31,652 bases of DNA from a virus: the IMG/VR virus record IMGVR_UViG_3300012920_006008, positions 1 to 31,652 of that record. One strand, given 5' to 3'. Each line of letters opens with the position of its first letter. The stretch's first letter is position 1. Positions 23,549-31,652 of the stretch are shown here, piece after piece. The notes below the pieces were generated by a model, which ran no database searches, was not told the origin of the DNA, and was given only the letters and a program-made list of their open reading frames with translations. The position numbers and the translations under genes are program-made.

Positions 23549-24130
23549 TTATAGCTTTCTAAGATCTATGACTACTATTAAATCATCCATTCTTCCTCTT
23601 GAGTGTCTCAAGTCTACACAATAACTATATGGCTTATATTTAGTTGGTACGGCATCTAAAATCTGAGCCCCATTCTGAGGAGTAGTAATATCTTCGGTAA
23701 TATATACGCCATTGTCAGATAATAATTTTGCAGACTTGCGAATTAAATCAGTTTGCATTTCTACCTTATGGCTACCATCTTCTATAATAAGATCAAATTT
23801 ATAGTTCTTAGAATCTATCCAATCCAAAAAATCTTGCTCCATAGCATCACCAACATAAAAATCATCAAACAAATGTTCCCAAGTATCGTTAGAAGGAATA
23901 TGTCCAGAGACAATACCTTTGGTGGTATCTGCACCTACGATATGTTCTCCAATATTATTATCTTTTAAAAACTTAGCAAAACCACATGATGCAGTTCCTA
24001 TCTCTAATATTCTTTTAGGTTTTGTCATTAAGTAGTAAGGATATATTAAATGATAATTATGTCCTGGGTATTGAGGAGCATTACTTCTAAATTTATCTGT
24101 GTGGTCAAATGTAGATTCATAATTAAACAT
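23549..24130 (-). CDS. SAM-dependent methyltransferase (CmcI/MycE-like)
   Basis: A 193-aa Rossmann methyltransferase. SAM-binding motif ILEIGTASCGFAKFL (41-55), acidic D68 at the end of the second strand (VGADTTKG), FYVGDAMEQDF and FDLIIEDGSHK (112-122), and TEDITTPQNG. The EDGSH plus downstream acidic pair fits the metal-assisted CmcI/MycE class that methylates sugar or macrolide hydroxyls. In a glycosyltransferase run, O-methylation of a sugar is the simplest role. AAGGA lies 9 bases before the ATG; the start overlaps the preceding gene by 8 bases. Confidence 0.8.
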   Translation of the reverse strand: MFNYESTFDHTDKFRSNAPQYPGHNYHLIYPYYLMTKPKRILEIGTASCGFAKFLKDNNIGEHIVGADTTKGIVSGHIPSNDTWEHLFDDFYVGDAMEQDFLDWIDSKNYKFDLIIEDGSHKVEMQTDLIRKSAKLLSDNGVYITEDITTPQNGAQILDAVPTKYKPYSYCVDLRHSRGRMDDLIVVIDLRKL

Positions 24131-24827
24131 TGCTAATATCCTTCCAGTTGATAATAGGTGCTAGCCATTCTACTTCTCCATGAGTAGAGTAAGATGGCAA
24201 AGGCGAAACTAAAAATCTAGAATTATTTCTGATTTCTAAAAACATTTGGAAATCATGAGGATGTTCACCACTTGTCCATTTCCTCATTATAGGTTCATCT
24301 ATTTTTAAATCTGCAACTCTAGATGCAAAAGTCATAGTAGTAGAATTTGTTATCTTCCAGTGACATGAGTGTGTTTTATAAACTCTAGTATTTTCAGCAT
24401 TACCTGCACAAAAGTTGTTGCCTCCTAATGATGGGTCTAAATATTTATCAGGATGATCGTACAATGTCAGATAAGGAAATCCTAAAGTTAATCCTTCCAT
24501 TATAATATCGGGGCTATTAGGACAATGCAAGTAATCATTTTCTACAAAATAAATTACTTCACTATCTGGCTGTAATAATGCTTGATCTAAAGTTAAGTTA
24601 AAAGTAGCAGCACCATTACCTTTACTGGTTTTAGTTATATTAGATTCTTTAATATATTTACAAATCATACTATAGGTTTCATCACATACATTATCTGCTG
24701 TGATATAAATATCTTCAGTATGTTCAGCAAAAATTTTAGTAAAATTTCTTAAACAATTTTCATTATTTATGTAATCAGGCTTATTCTTTTTATATCCAGC
24801 ATCACTAATTCTATAATATATTTTCAT
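24123..24827 (-). CDS. Glycosyltransferase-like protein (GT-A)
   Basis: A 234-aa protein. The opening MKIYYRISDAGYKKNKPDYI is a typical phage GT start, followed by DIYITADNVCD, and SEVIYFVENDYLHCP (89-103) with END at the metal-binding position. The end has SYSTHGEVEWLAPIINW, where His could be catalytic. Overlaps the preceding gene as ATGA and the methyltransferase by 8 bases. It is shorter than average GT2 enzymes. The acceptor is not known. Confidence 0.7.
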   Translation of the reverse strand: MKIYYRISDAGYKKNKPDYINNENCLRNFTKIFAEHTEDIYITADNVCDETYSMICKYIKESNITKTSKGNGAATFNLTLDQALLQPDSEVIYFVENDYLHCPNSPDIIMEGLTLGFPYLTLYDHPDKYLDPSLGGNNFCAGNAENTRVYKTHSCHWKITNSTTMTFASRVADLKIDEPIMRKWTSGEHPHDFQMFLEIRNNSRFLVSPLPSYSTHGEVEWLAPIINWKDISNV

Positions 24828-25771
24828 GCTATTGTCTCTAGTACATATTGAGCTAAATGTTTTGTTGTTAAATTATTTTTAGTAAATTCTAAAACTTCTT
24901 CTTTCATTTCTATTATATTATCATCATTACCAAACTGGGCTGTAGCCCAACACTTATTCATCAAATCAGGATCTAAGGTTGTGAGCGTATGCGGGAATCT
25001 ATTTTCGAAATTAAAAAACAAAGGAATACAACCATTAGCCATAATTTCATAATGCCTCATGCAATCCCATCCAGCTTTCTGCATGGTAATTCCGAAATCA
25101 CTATTATAATAGTTATCGTAATATTCTTGTTCGTCAGTAAACTGATAAGTACTAGTACTATAGGGTATGGGTGTTGCTATTTTTTGCAGGTGTCTGATTG
25201 GATTAATTTTATCTCTAATTTTAGACTCAGGTATTGCAAAACTTATGGGCTTTAAATTAGGATATTTTTCTAAATGTTCTGGTCTAAGTTCTCGCTTAAA
25301 ATAATTAGGAAATTGAGTAGATAGTTCTAAATATTTTTCATTATATTGATGTATAAGAGTCATATTAGGATGACGCTCATCATTTAATCCGTCTTCTCCG
25401 TCTATAAGGATAATTTTATTATGATCATATATATCCATTAATGTTTTTAAGCCGCTTTGAGTTCTACAGATACTACCATATATGATATAGTCATAATAAT
25501 GATCTTGAATTTTTTGATCGATATTATTTCTATCTCTATCCTTGGGATCATCATCTATAGTAAAGCAAGATGAGAATCCGTGTCCATATATTTTTTTAGG
25601 ATCTACATGAGATTTAAGAGGTTTGAATAGATGAGTTATAGGAAAAGGTTCTATAATTTCTACATCTGGTAGATTATAAAGCCCATGAAACAGAACATCT
25701 GACATATAATCATTGTAAAAACCATAAATCTCAACAGAATCTTTAGGATTTACTATGTATAATATTTTCAT
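24824..25771 (-). CDS. Glycosyltransferase-like protein (GT-B/exostosin-like C-terminus)
   Basis: About 315 aa from an ATG at 25771 (MKILYIVNPKDSVEIYGFYN). I prefer this start to a TTG ten codons upstream, because a strand plus Gly/Tyr turn right after MKIL fits the fold. KAGWDCMRHYEIMANGCIPL (232-251) is the donor-side motif seen in GT-B and exostosin-like transferases (G-x-D-x2-R-x-YE-x4-G-x-IP), and ILIDGEDGLND marks the first domain end. The Shine-Dalgarno is weak. It overlaps the start of the next gene by ATGA and the end of the preceding one by 29 bases. Confidence 0.65.
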   Translation of the reverse strand: MKILYIVNPKDSVEIYGFYNDYMSDVLFHGLYNLPDVEIIEPFPITHLFKPLKSHVDPKKIYGHGFSSCFTIDDDPKDRDRNNIDQKIQDHYYDYIIYGSICRTQSGLKTLMDIYDHNKIILIDGEDGLNDERHPNMTLIHQYNEKYLELSTQFPNYFKRELRPEHLEKYPNLKPISFAIPESKIRDKINPIRHLQKIATPIPYSTSTYQFTDEQEYYDNYYNSDFGITMQKAGWDCMRHYEIMANGCIPLFFNFENRFPHTLTTLDPDLMNKCWATAQFGNDDNIIEMKEEVLEFTKNNLTTKHLAQYVLETIA

Positions 25772-26384
25772 ATAGTTCGTTCTGTTTTCTTTGTCTATCA
25801 ATACCTTTGTTATGTATTATAGCAAATCTTGGGTCTGCTGGCAACCCTGCTCCGTCTAAGTATCCTGTCAACTGTTCATGCACATCCCCTTGCCACTTAA
25901 TATTACCATTATTTTTAAAAATTCTAGGCTGATAGTCTGGCCAATTAATCCAGCCATTAGAATTTATATTCCAATTATATTTTTTTACATCCTCATCCGT
26001 ATAATCTCTTACCTTATTTACTCTAGGAACAAAGTAAAGATCATGACTACTTTCTGCTATTATTTGTTTCCAATGTTTAATTGTGTCTGTAGCAGCAAAC
26101 TCATCGGCATCAAAATTAATAATAAAATCTTTAGTTGCTAAACCGTTTAAATAATTCTTTAGCTCCGCAAATCTATCTTGAAAATGATAGTTTTTATATA
26201 CATCTACATGATTGCATAAATGTTTAATATGCTTAAAATTATCTGTTTGTTTTTCTTCTTCATTTCTATATGTGTGAACAATTACTATTTCGTCTTTATT
26301 AGTTTTAGAAAGCTCTAACAAAGATAAAAGTTGTTTTAATTCTTCTAATTCGTTGTAAACAGATATCGTGTAAGAAATGTCCAT
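25743..26384 (-). CDS. Glycosyltransferase family 2-like (WaaE-type)
   Basis: A 213-aa GT-A enzyme. MDISYTISVYNELEELKQLL is a GT2 start with YNE, FAELKNYLNGLATKDFIINF leads into DADE (92-95), the metal-binding site of WaaE/KdtX-like LPS-core glycosyltransferases, and WPDYQPRIFKNNGNIKWQGD is the later substrate block with VHEQL. It is shorter than cellular WaaE. AAGGA lies 5 bases before the ATG. First gene after the giant protein, only 21 bases away, so it is likely transcribed with it. Confidence 0.8.
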   Translation of the reverse strand: MDISYTISVYNELEELKQLLSLLELSKTNKDEIVIVHTYRNEEEKQTDNFKHIKHLCNHVDVYKNYHFQDRFAELKNYLNGLATKDFIINFDADEFAATDTIKHWKQIIAESSHDLYFVPRVNKVRDYTDEDVKKYNWNINSNGWINWPDYQPRIFKNNGNIKWQGDVHEQLTGYLDGAGLPADPRFAIIHNKGIDRQRKQNELYENIIHSKS

Positions 26385-26405
26385 TTTAAATTCCTTTATT
26401 TATAG

Positions 26406-29400
26406 TTAAAAAAAGTTGGCTTGATCCTTTACTAGTATGTAAGGTAAAGATAAATTATTTGTATTAAATACATCAATACCTAAGAAGTGGTGCAATATAT
26501 ATGGATAAATTATTTGATTAAAAATGTAACCATTAAATGAGTCAGGTACAACTGTATTCAATTCTTGATCTATCGCTATTCCTTCTACAAGATACGTTTT
26601 ATTTCTTAACTGACCCTCCTGTAGATACGTATGATCCGAATTGTACCACACTCTAATACCAAATTCTTCCCTAAATTTAGGAGATTTATGAATATTAAAC
26701 GGAGTATTAGTAATAGAATCAGGATCAGGGTTTTGAGCAGGATTGCATTGTGATGGATCACTTGTAAATATGAAGACTCCTTCAAAATCTTCAAAATCAG
26801 TTAATGTGTCATCTAATGTGTCGAATAGTAACTCTGCATCAGAATCCGCACTAGTATCAACCATGATGTAAACAGTACCATAATAGTATGGTACTCCATT
26901 CCTAAATCCTGCAAGTGTATCACCAGTATAACTAATTGCCGGTATACTTGATGCATTAGTAAATCCCATAGGATATGCACTAGGAACACCTCTAAGTTGA
27001 TAAACCTTAATTTTCTTATGTAATCTTAACTTACTTGACAAATGTCTTTTTACTGATCTATTATTTACACGATATCCTTGATTTATTGTTACACTATTAA
27101 CTTCTGCTAAACAATCGTATGGCTGATGACTAAAATCTATATCGTCAGTAGGACTATCCGGAACGACAAACCGTGTCAATATAGGTTCTTCTCTTGCGTG
27201 ATGACTAATTTCTATTGGTTCATCTAAAATTAGGAATGAACCATAATCTACAAAGAAACTATTTTCAGGAATTTCTTGTGAGTTTACACCTCCTATATTA
27301 CCCATAGATAAATCAAAGCCATCATCAAATTGTGTTTTTAATAAAACTTCAGGAACCACATCACCATTATTCAAGGTGATCGTTCTGGTATTATACAATG
27401 ATATTAAAGAACCTATGCCATCAGTAATGTTACCATATAGCTTTTTAGTCTCGATTATTCCATTGTTAGTATTACCTCCAAAATAATTTACTAATTCTGA
27501 TGCTACGATTTTTCCACCATTTTCATTAATACTATTTGTAAGACCTACTGTTTGAGCTTGAATAAATCCTTTTATAAGTGTTTGATCAGTAAAAGGTATA
27601 AACGAAGGCATAGTAAGAATATTATTGCCATTAACAGAATTAATTAAATTAACTGTACCATGATAATGGAATCCGGTATTTAAATTACCTCCTTCGCTTC
27701 CAATAATTGTACCATAATTTTTTGAATTTTGCAGTCGTACGTTAGCAGTAACAGTCGTGTGTATTGTAGAACGATTAATAGTATTATTACGTAAATCTAA
27801 GCTAGGTGTTGTAATAAGTTCTCCTTCGACTGTAGTACTAACTGCTGCACCCTTATCATTATTAGATCCTAGTAGTGTACAATCATCGGCTATGATATGT
27901 TTTGCTTTATTAATAGTATTTTTAATGAAGCATTTATTAAAAGTTAAAAATGTATCCCCTACAGGATCTTCAATTACACAATCTTCTACATTACTATCTA
28001 TAATATGCATTGATATATTGGGCTGTATTTCACAATCTTTCATTCCAACACTTGTATAGTGACCATTTTGGATATCAGCAGACAGTATATCGAATTTTTC
28101 TTTTATTTTACATACACTACCAGTAAATACGTCAGTCTGGTTGTATATGCTGAACGCTTCACATGTAGTATCTCCCAACCTATTTAGTTCTGTATCAGTA
28201 ACACCAGATATAGGATTGTAGGTTGTGGCGTAATTTTTGGAGCCAATATCTTCATTATTTTTGTCAAAAAAAGTTTCAGTAATTGAGGTAAGACCTACGT
28301 TTGGGTATGATCTACCATTTCTTTCATTAATAAAATTAACATTAAACAACCTGTTTCTTTCTTGAGAACCTATTGGTAATTCACCACCAAAAAATGTGCA
28401 GTCTGTCATTTGACCTCTGTTTTCAACCTGCATGTCACAAACATTAAAACTAGTATTAGTAGCAGCAATATTAAGAATATCAAAATTTATTCTAACAAAA
28501 CTAGAACTCTCCAAGGTAACATTTGTACAATCGACTTTTCCTTGGTCTGGCTGTTCTCTGCTTGGGGGTAATCCTGCTTGTACCTTTGTTCCATTAAAAC
28601 TAGTTTTACCGTTTACATCTAAACCCCGATTAACAATATCAAGATTTAAATTCAACAAACCAATTCCCTTCACATTGTCCATTGTGACCGACAATGTATT
28701 TAAAGGTGTTATACTAATTGGAGTTCCGTCATCTGCGAAAGCGTCTATAGCAGCAGGCATCTCTCGTACTAAAATTAATGGAGTATCACTAAAATTCGTG
28801 TCTTCTATGTTTACAGTATGAGTTTGTGGTTCTTTAAATGTTAAATCTAAACCTTTTTCCAACAATAATTCATATGATCGTTCAAAGGATCTTGTACTCG
28901 TAAGACCGCGATCAATTAAATTTGTAGTACCATTTTCTAAAGATATATCACCTGATCCGGTGCCTTCTACAGAAAACCAACCACTAATTGTAGCATTAGA
29001 TATCAGTCCATTATTATGAATTGAATCTAGCATTGTAACATTATTAATATTAGACTCTGTATTGATACTTCTAATTAGGTCCACTTGATTTTCACTAGAG
29101 AGCCAATTTCCCTTAGTGTTACAATTAACCAGTTGAACTTTCTTTATTTTTGAACCAGACAGAAAGTCTACATCATTAAAAGATGTATGGAATGCATTTA
29201 ATTCACCAATAGTATAGCTACCGTTTTCAACTACAGTAGGTGATACCCCTGCATCTGAAATCGCAAATGAAGTTGCTGATGAAGTTTCACCAATACCAAT
29301 CATATTATCGAAAGCATCTTTATCAGGTAACAAATTCATGGTCTCACATCGTATTGTCCCGTTTATTTTACTCTCTGCTCTAGCATTTATAGTACCCGCA

Positions 29401-31652
29401 GTTATAGATGCAAAGTTTTGTATCCTACAACTTATTGTATTGGCGGTTATAACAGAACGATTATCTAAAAAGTCTTGAGAATCAGACTTCTCACTTCCCG
29501 GAAGACCGCTAATTGTACCGGCATTTACTGCTCCAAAATTTTCAAACATCTCATCAAATGTAAGATCTGAACAATTAATTGTACCTCCATTTCGTAATCT
29601 ATGCAGTTCCATAGGTCCAGTATTTATAGAACCTCTATTATGCAAGCAGTCTATGGTAATTGATTTAGCTAGTACATTTTGTGATTCAAGAGTACCGTCA
29701 AAAAGCATTCCATGATCAGGTGTGTTTGGATTATCTATAATTAATGAATTAGCAAAATAATCTCCTCTATGTTTACTAATCCCATCAGTAGTGCTTATAG
29801 TAAAAGTAGGTGCTGTAAGAATAATACTACTATTACTGTTTGATTTTAATGCACCAACACCAAAACTACCCCCTATACTTTCTTGATGTAATGTAATCTC
29901 ACTATTAGCACCAGCAAGTAATATTGTATTAGTTAGTTGTTCTATATCCGCTTTAGCTCCTGTGCTAGTTAAGGCTCTAGTGATAGGATTATTTTCGTCA
30001 GGAGTTGTGCTAGCAATTGTTACACCATCATCGCCAAGATTATGTCCTCCTTCACGAGTGTATTCACCTATAAGATCAATTCCATTATCCGCTACTGTCA
30101 CAGGAACAGTAATTGCGTTACCCTCTATGTCAAGAGCCGTTAGTTCTAGTTGTACTATTTGACCAGGAATAGCTTGATCTGCTAGATTTCCACTAATAGG
30201 AATAGTCTCGCCAATATCACTACTTAGTCCATTAGAATCTAAAGCAAGAAATTTAATTTTTGGAGGATCTTGATCTTCCGTCGTAATACCAAAAGAAATT
30301 GTTGGTTGTTCATCTTGATATGGATATACTCCTGAACAAACTAATTCACTATCGTTTAAGAAAACATTACTGTTATCTACACAAAGACTTTTAACATTAA
30401 CGCTACATTTTTTATCAAATATGTTTTTAGCTGAATACAACATCGTAGAATTGTTACATTCTATTGTACTATCTAAAAAAGTATTGTCTACGAAACCGTG
30501 ATAAGCATCTATTGATGTTTGACTAGCAGGATCTGCTAATCCTCTTTTTTCTAACATATCAGCCGCTATAGGTACCGGTCTTCTGTTAATTAAAGCTGCT
30601 GGTGTGCGTCTTCTTCCAGCCAAAGTAGTTAAATTAACATATCTTATTCCGTCATAATATGTGAGTTTATCTACTTCTAAATCGTCAATAATGTTTGGAT
30701 CTTCAGTACTGCTTAAATTTATACTGTTAAAACTTTGAGCAAAGGGATACACTCCGTACAGACTATTAACAGCTCCTACAAAATGACCAGGATTAGTATT
30801 TTTATCATTATCGCTATATGAATTGATGCAGCCTATTTGCCAATATCTAAAATTACCAGCATTATCCTTAAGAGTGTCACTATATTCATACAATGGAGTT
30901 CCACAAGAAGGTCTACCTAATCTTTTAAGAGCTGCAGTACTATCAGTAGAATCATAGTCTCTGTGCCATGACCATATTTCTAAAGTTTCAGCACTATCGT
31001 ATGTTTTTCCGTCATGTCCTATTGTCGGTTGTATCGACCTATTTGCAGATCGCATGATAGGATATCTTAATTTATTAACTTGTCCTCCAGGAAATTCTAC
31101 TCCTATTAATCTCCCTGGTCTGTCAACATCATGAAACACTGATTTTATCGGCGTGGTAAGATTATCAGGGTCTAAATTCCAATATCCTCTAGATTCATCA
31201 ACAGCTAAACCCGAAGTCGAACAAACAATATTGCAGTCTGCAAATTTATTATTAACAAAGCGAGTTTGAGGAGAAATTATTGAACATCCAGATACGCTAG
31301 AGTGTTCTATAGTAATACATGGACTTTCTAATTTAGTATTTTGAATAGCATAAGGATAATTTAATGATACAAAAGAAGGCAATTCATCATCAAAGTTTGT
31401 TCCTTCCATAGCAAAAAACTTGGCTCTGGTAATTACCAGCCATTGTGAAGCATTTATTATATTTGATCCAATACCATCCAAAATAGTATGAGTATCTAAA
31501 TGTACTATCGGAGCATTGATAGTAGCTACAATTTGAGCGCGTTCTATGTGTACTAATTGATTAGATTCTAATAATGAGTTATATAGTGCTGAATTTTCTA
31601 CATGCACAGACTGATTGCCTATAACTTTAGCTCTACAGACACACGAATTTAA
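26406..31652 (-). CDS. Giant repetitive structural protein, probable tail fibre/adhesin (5' end missing)
   Basis: At least 1748 residues; the frame is open to the right edge (15 codons before a GTG at 31607 are sense), so the true start is beyond the window. The protein is rich in Asn, Ser, Thr, Ile and Asp, with long runs of short beta strands. Recurring units such as ITAGTINA, VNAGTISG and GTINCSD, and N-rich turns, suggest a right-handed beta-helix or similar fibre. A stretch around EDQDPPKIKFLALDSNGLSS to VTVADNGIDLIGEYTREGG looks like a bacterial Ig-like domain. No catalytic motif is seen. The C-terminus is compact and aromatic (RVWYNSDHTYLQEGQLRNKT to LVKDQANFF) and could be a tip. Adjacent glycosyltransferases may decorate it. 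Function is inferred from composition and size. Confidence 0.65.
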   Translation of the reverse strand, partial: LNSCVCRAKVIGNQSVHVENSALYNSLLESNQLVHIERAQIVATINAPIVHLDTHTILDGIGSNIINASQWLVITRAKFFAMEGTNFDDELPSFVSLNYPYAIQNTKLESPCITIEHSSVSGCSIISPQTRFVNNKFADCNIVCSTSGLAVDESRGYWNLDPDNLTTPIKSVFHDVDRPGRLIGVEFPGGQVNKLRYPIMRSANRSIQPTIGHDGKTYDSAETLEIWSWHRDYDSTDSTAALKRLGRPSCGTPLYEYSDTLKDNAGNFRYWQIGCINSYSDNDKNTNPGHFVGAVNSLYGVYPFAQSFNSINLSSTEDPNIIDDLEVDKLTYYDGIRYVNLTTLAGRRRTPAALINRRPVPIAADMLEKRGLADPASQTSIDAYHGFVDNTFLDSTIECNNSTMLYSAKNIFDKKCSVNVKSLCVDNSNVFLNDSELVCSGVYPYQDEQPTISFGITTEDQDPPKIKFLALDSNGLSSDIGETIPISGNLADQAIPGQIVQLELTALDIEGNAITVPVTVADNGIDLIGEYTREGGHNLGDDGVTIASTTPDENNPITRALTSTGAKADIEQLTNTILLAGANSEITLHQESIGGSFGVGALKSNSNSSIILTAPTFTISTTDGISKHRGDYFANSLIIDNPNTPDHGMLFDGTLESQNVLAKSITIDCLHNRGSINTGPMELHRLRNGGTINCSDLTFDEMFENFGAVNAGTISGLPGSEKSDSQDFLDNRSVITANTISCRIQNFASITAGTINARAESKINGTIRCETMNLLPDKDAFDNMIGIGETSSATSFAISDAGVSPTVVENGSYTIGELNAFHTSFNDVDFLSGSKIKKVQLVNCNTKGNWLSSENQVDLIRSINTESNINNVTMLDSIHNNGLISNATISGWFSVEGTGSGDISLENGTTNLIDRGLTSTRSFERSYELLLEKGLDLTFKEPQTHTVNIEDTNFSDTPLILVREMPAAIDAFADDGTPISITPLNTLSVTMDNVKGIGLLNLNLDIVNRGLDVNGKTSFNGTKVQAGLPPSREQPDQGKVDCTNVTLESSSFVRINFDILNIAATNTSFNVCDMQVENRGQMTDCTFFGGELPIGSQERNRLFNVNFINERNGRSYPNVGLTSITETFFDKNNEDIGSKNYATTYNPISGVTDTELNRLGDTTCEAFSIYNQTDVFTGSVCKIKEKFDILSADIQNGHYTSVGMKDCEIQPNISMHIIDSNVEDCVIEDPVGDTFLTFNKCFIKNTINKAKHIIADDCTLLGSNNDKGAAVSTTVEGELITTPSLDLRNNTINRSTIHTTVTANVRLQNSKNYGTIIGSEGGNLNTGFHYHGTVNLINSVNGNNILTMPSFIPFTDQTLIKGFIQAQTVGLTNSINENGGKIVASELVNYFGGNTNNGIIETKKLYGNITDGIGSLISLYNTRTITLNNGDVVPEVLLKTQFDDGFDLSMGNIGGVNSQEIPENSFFVDYGSFLILDEPIEISHHAREEPILTRFVVPDSPTDDIDFSHQPYDCLAEVNSVTINQGYRVNNRSVKRHLSSKLRLHKKIKVYQLRGVPSAYPMGFTNASSIPAISYTGDTLAGFRNGVPYYYGTVYIMVDTSADSDAELLFDTLDDTLTDFEDFEGVFIFTSDPSQCNPAQNPDPDSITNTPFNIHKSPKFREEFGIRVWYNSDHTYLQEGQLRNKTYLVEGIAIDQELNTVVPDSFNGYIFNQIIYPYILHHFLGIDVFNTNNLSLPYILVKDQANFF

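Noticed and set aside
26397-26404. A T4-type late promoter TATAAATA before the glycosyltransferase at 26384.
   Set aside because: It is only 12 bases from the ATG, so the start of transcription would fall in the Shine-Dalgarno; overlapping the previous stop, it is likely chance.

Overview
The window is a stretch of an AT-rich tailed-phage genome (Caudoviricetes-type, lytic, large). Every convincing gene lies on the minus strand, so transcription runs from high to low coordinates. Genes are packed with TAATG, ATGA or GTGA overlaps and there are almost no gaps. The phage assignment rests on a virus-style replication and nucleotide set (T4 gp1-like dNMP kinase, PhoH-like ATPase, dCMP deaminase, B12-dependent ribonucleotide reductase, phage-type primase, helicase and RecA), on many small unknown genes, and on a giant repetitive protein that looks like a tail fibre or adhesin. 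The host cannot be read from the sequence; an aquatic bacterium is only a guess. No tRNA, rRNA, CRISPR array, insertion sequence or attachment site was seen.

Layout in the direction of transcription. (1) 31652-26406: a giant beta-strand-rich structural protein, open at the right edge. (2) 26384-22720: three GT-A-type glycosyltransferases, one GT-B-like glycosyltransferase and a SAM methyltransferase. (3) A promoter at about 22.7 kb, then a RmlB-like dehydratase, a GalE-like epimerase, two glycosyltransferases, a GT-B glycosyltransferase with two N-terminal NPDL modules, and dCMP deaminase. (4) A 157-base gap with a probable promoter at about 17.06 kb, followed by class II RNR, PhoH, HNH nuclease, a zinc-ribbon protein, four small unknown genes, RecA, a Vsr-like nuclease, two more small genes, DnaB helicase, DnaG-like primase, dNMP kinase, a RecB-like nuclease, and a DNA polymerase III alpha subunit in two genes with a 63-aa gene and a DnaQ-like exonuclease between them. 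(5) A near-consensus promoter at about 0.73 kb driving ssb alone, closed by two hairpins, then the start of another glycosyltransferase that runs off the left edge.

How it fits together: the left 17 kb encodes much of a self-supplied replisome plus dNTP supply and recombination. The polymerase is divided exactly at the palm/fingers boundary, keeps a PHP domain with an apparently complete metal-ligand set, and is co-encoded with its own DEDDh exonuclease. No sliding clamp, clamp loader, ligase or topoisomerase is in the window. The right 14 kb makes nucleotide-sugars and transfers sugars, next to the giant fibre-like gene; decoration of virion proteins or of the host surface is the simplest reading but is inference.

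The most notable finds are the divided polymerase with the nested exonuclease, a shared promoter architecture (TTGACATC-N9-ATGATR-TAYTATA) seen twice almost exactly and once loosely, with the upstream gene's TGA stop lying inside the -35 box in the two exact cases, and a probable non-AUG start for the RecB-like nuclease.
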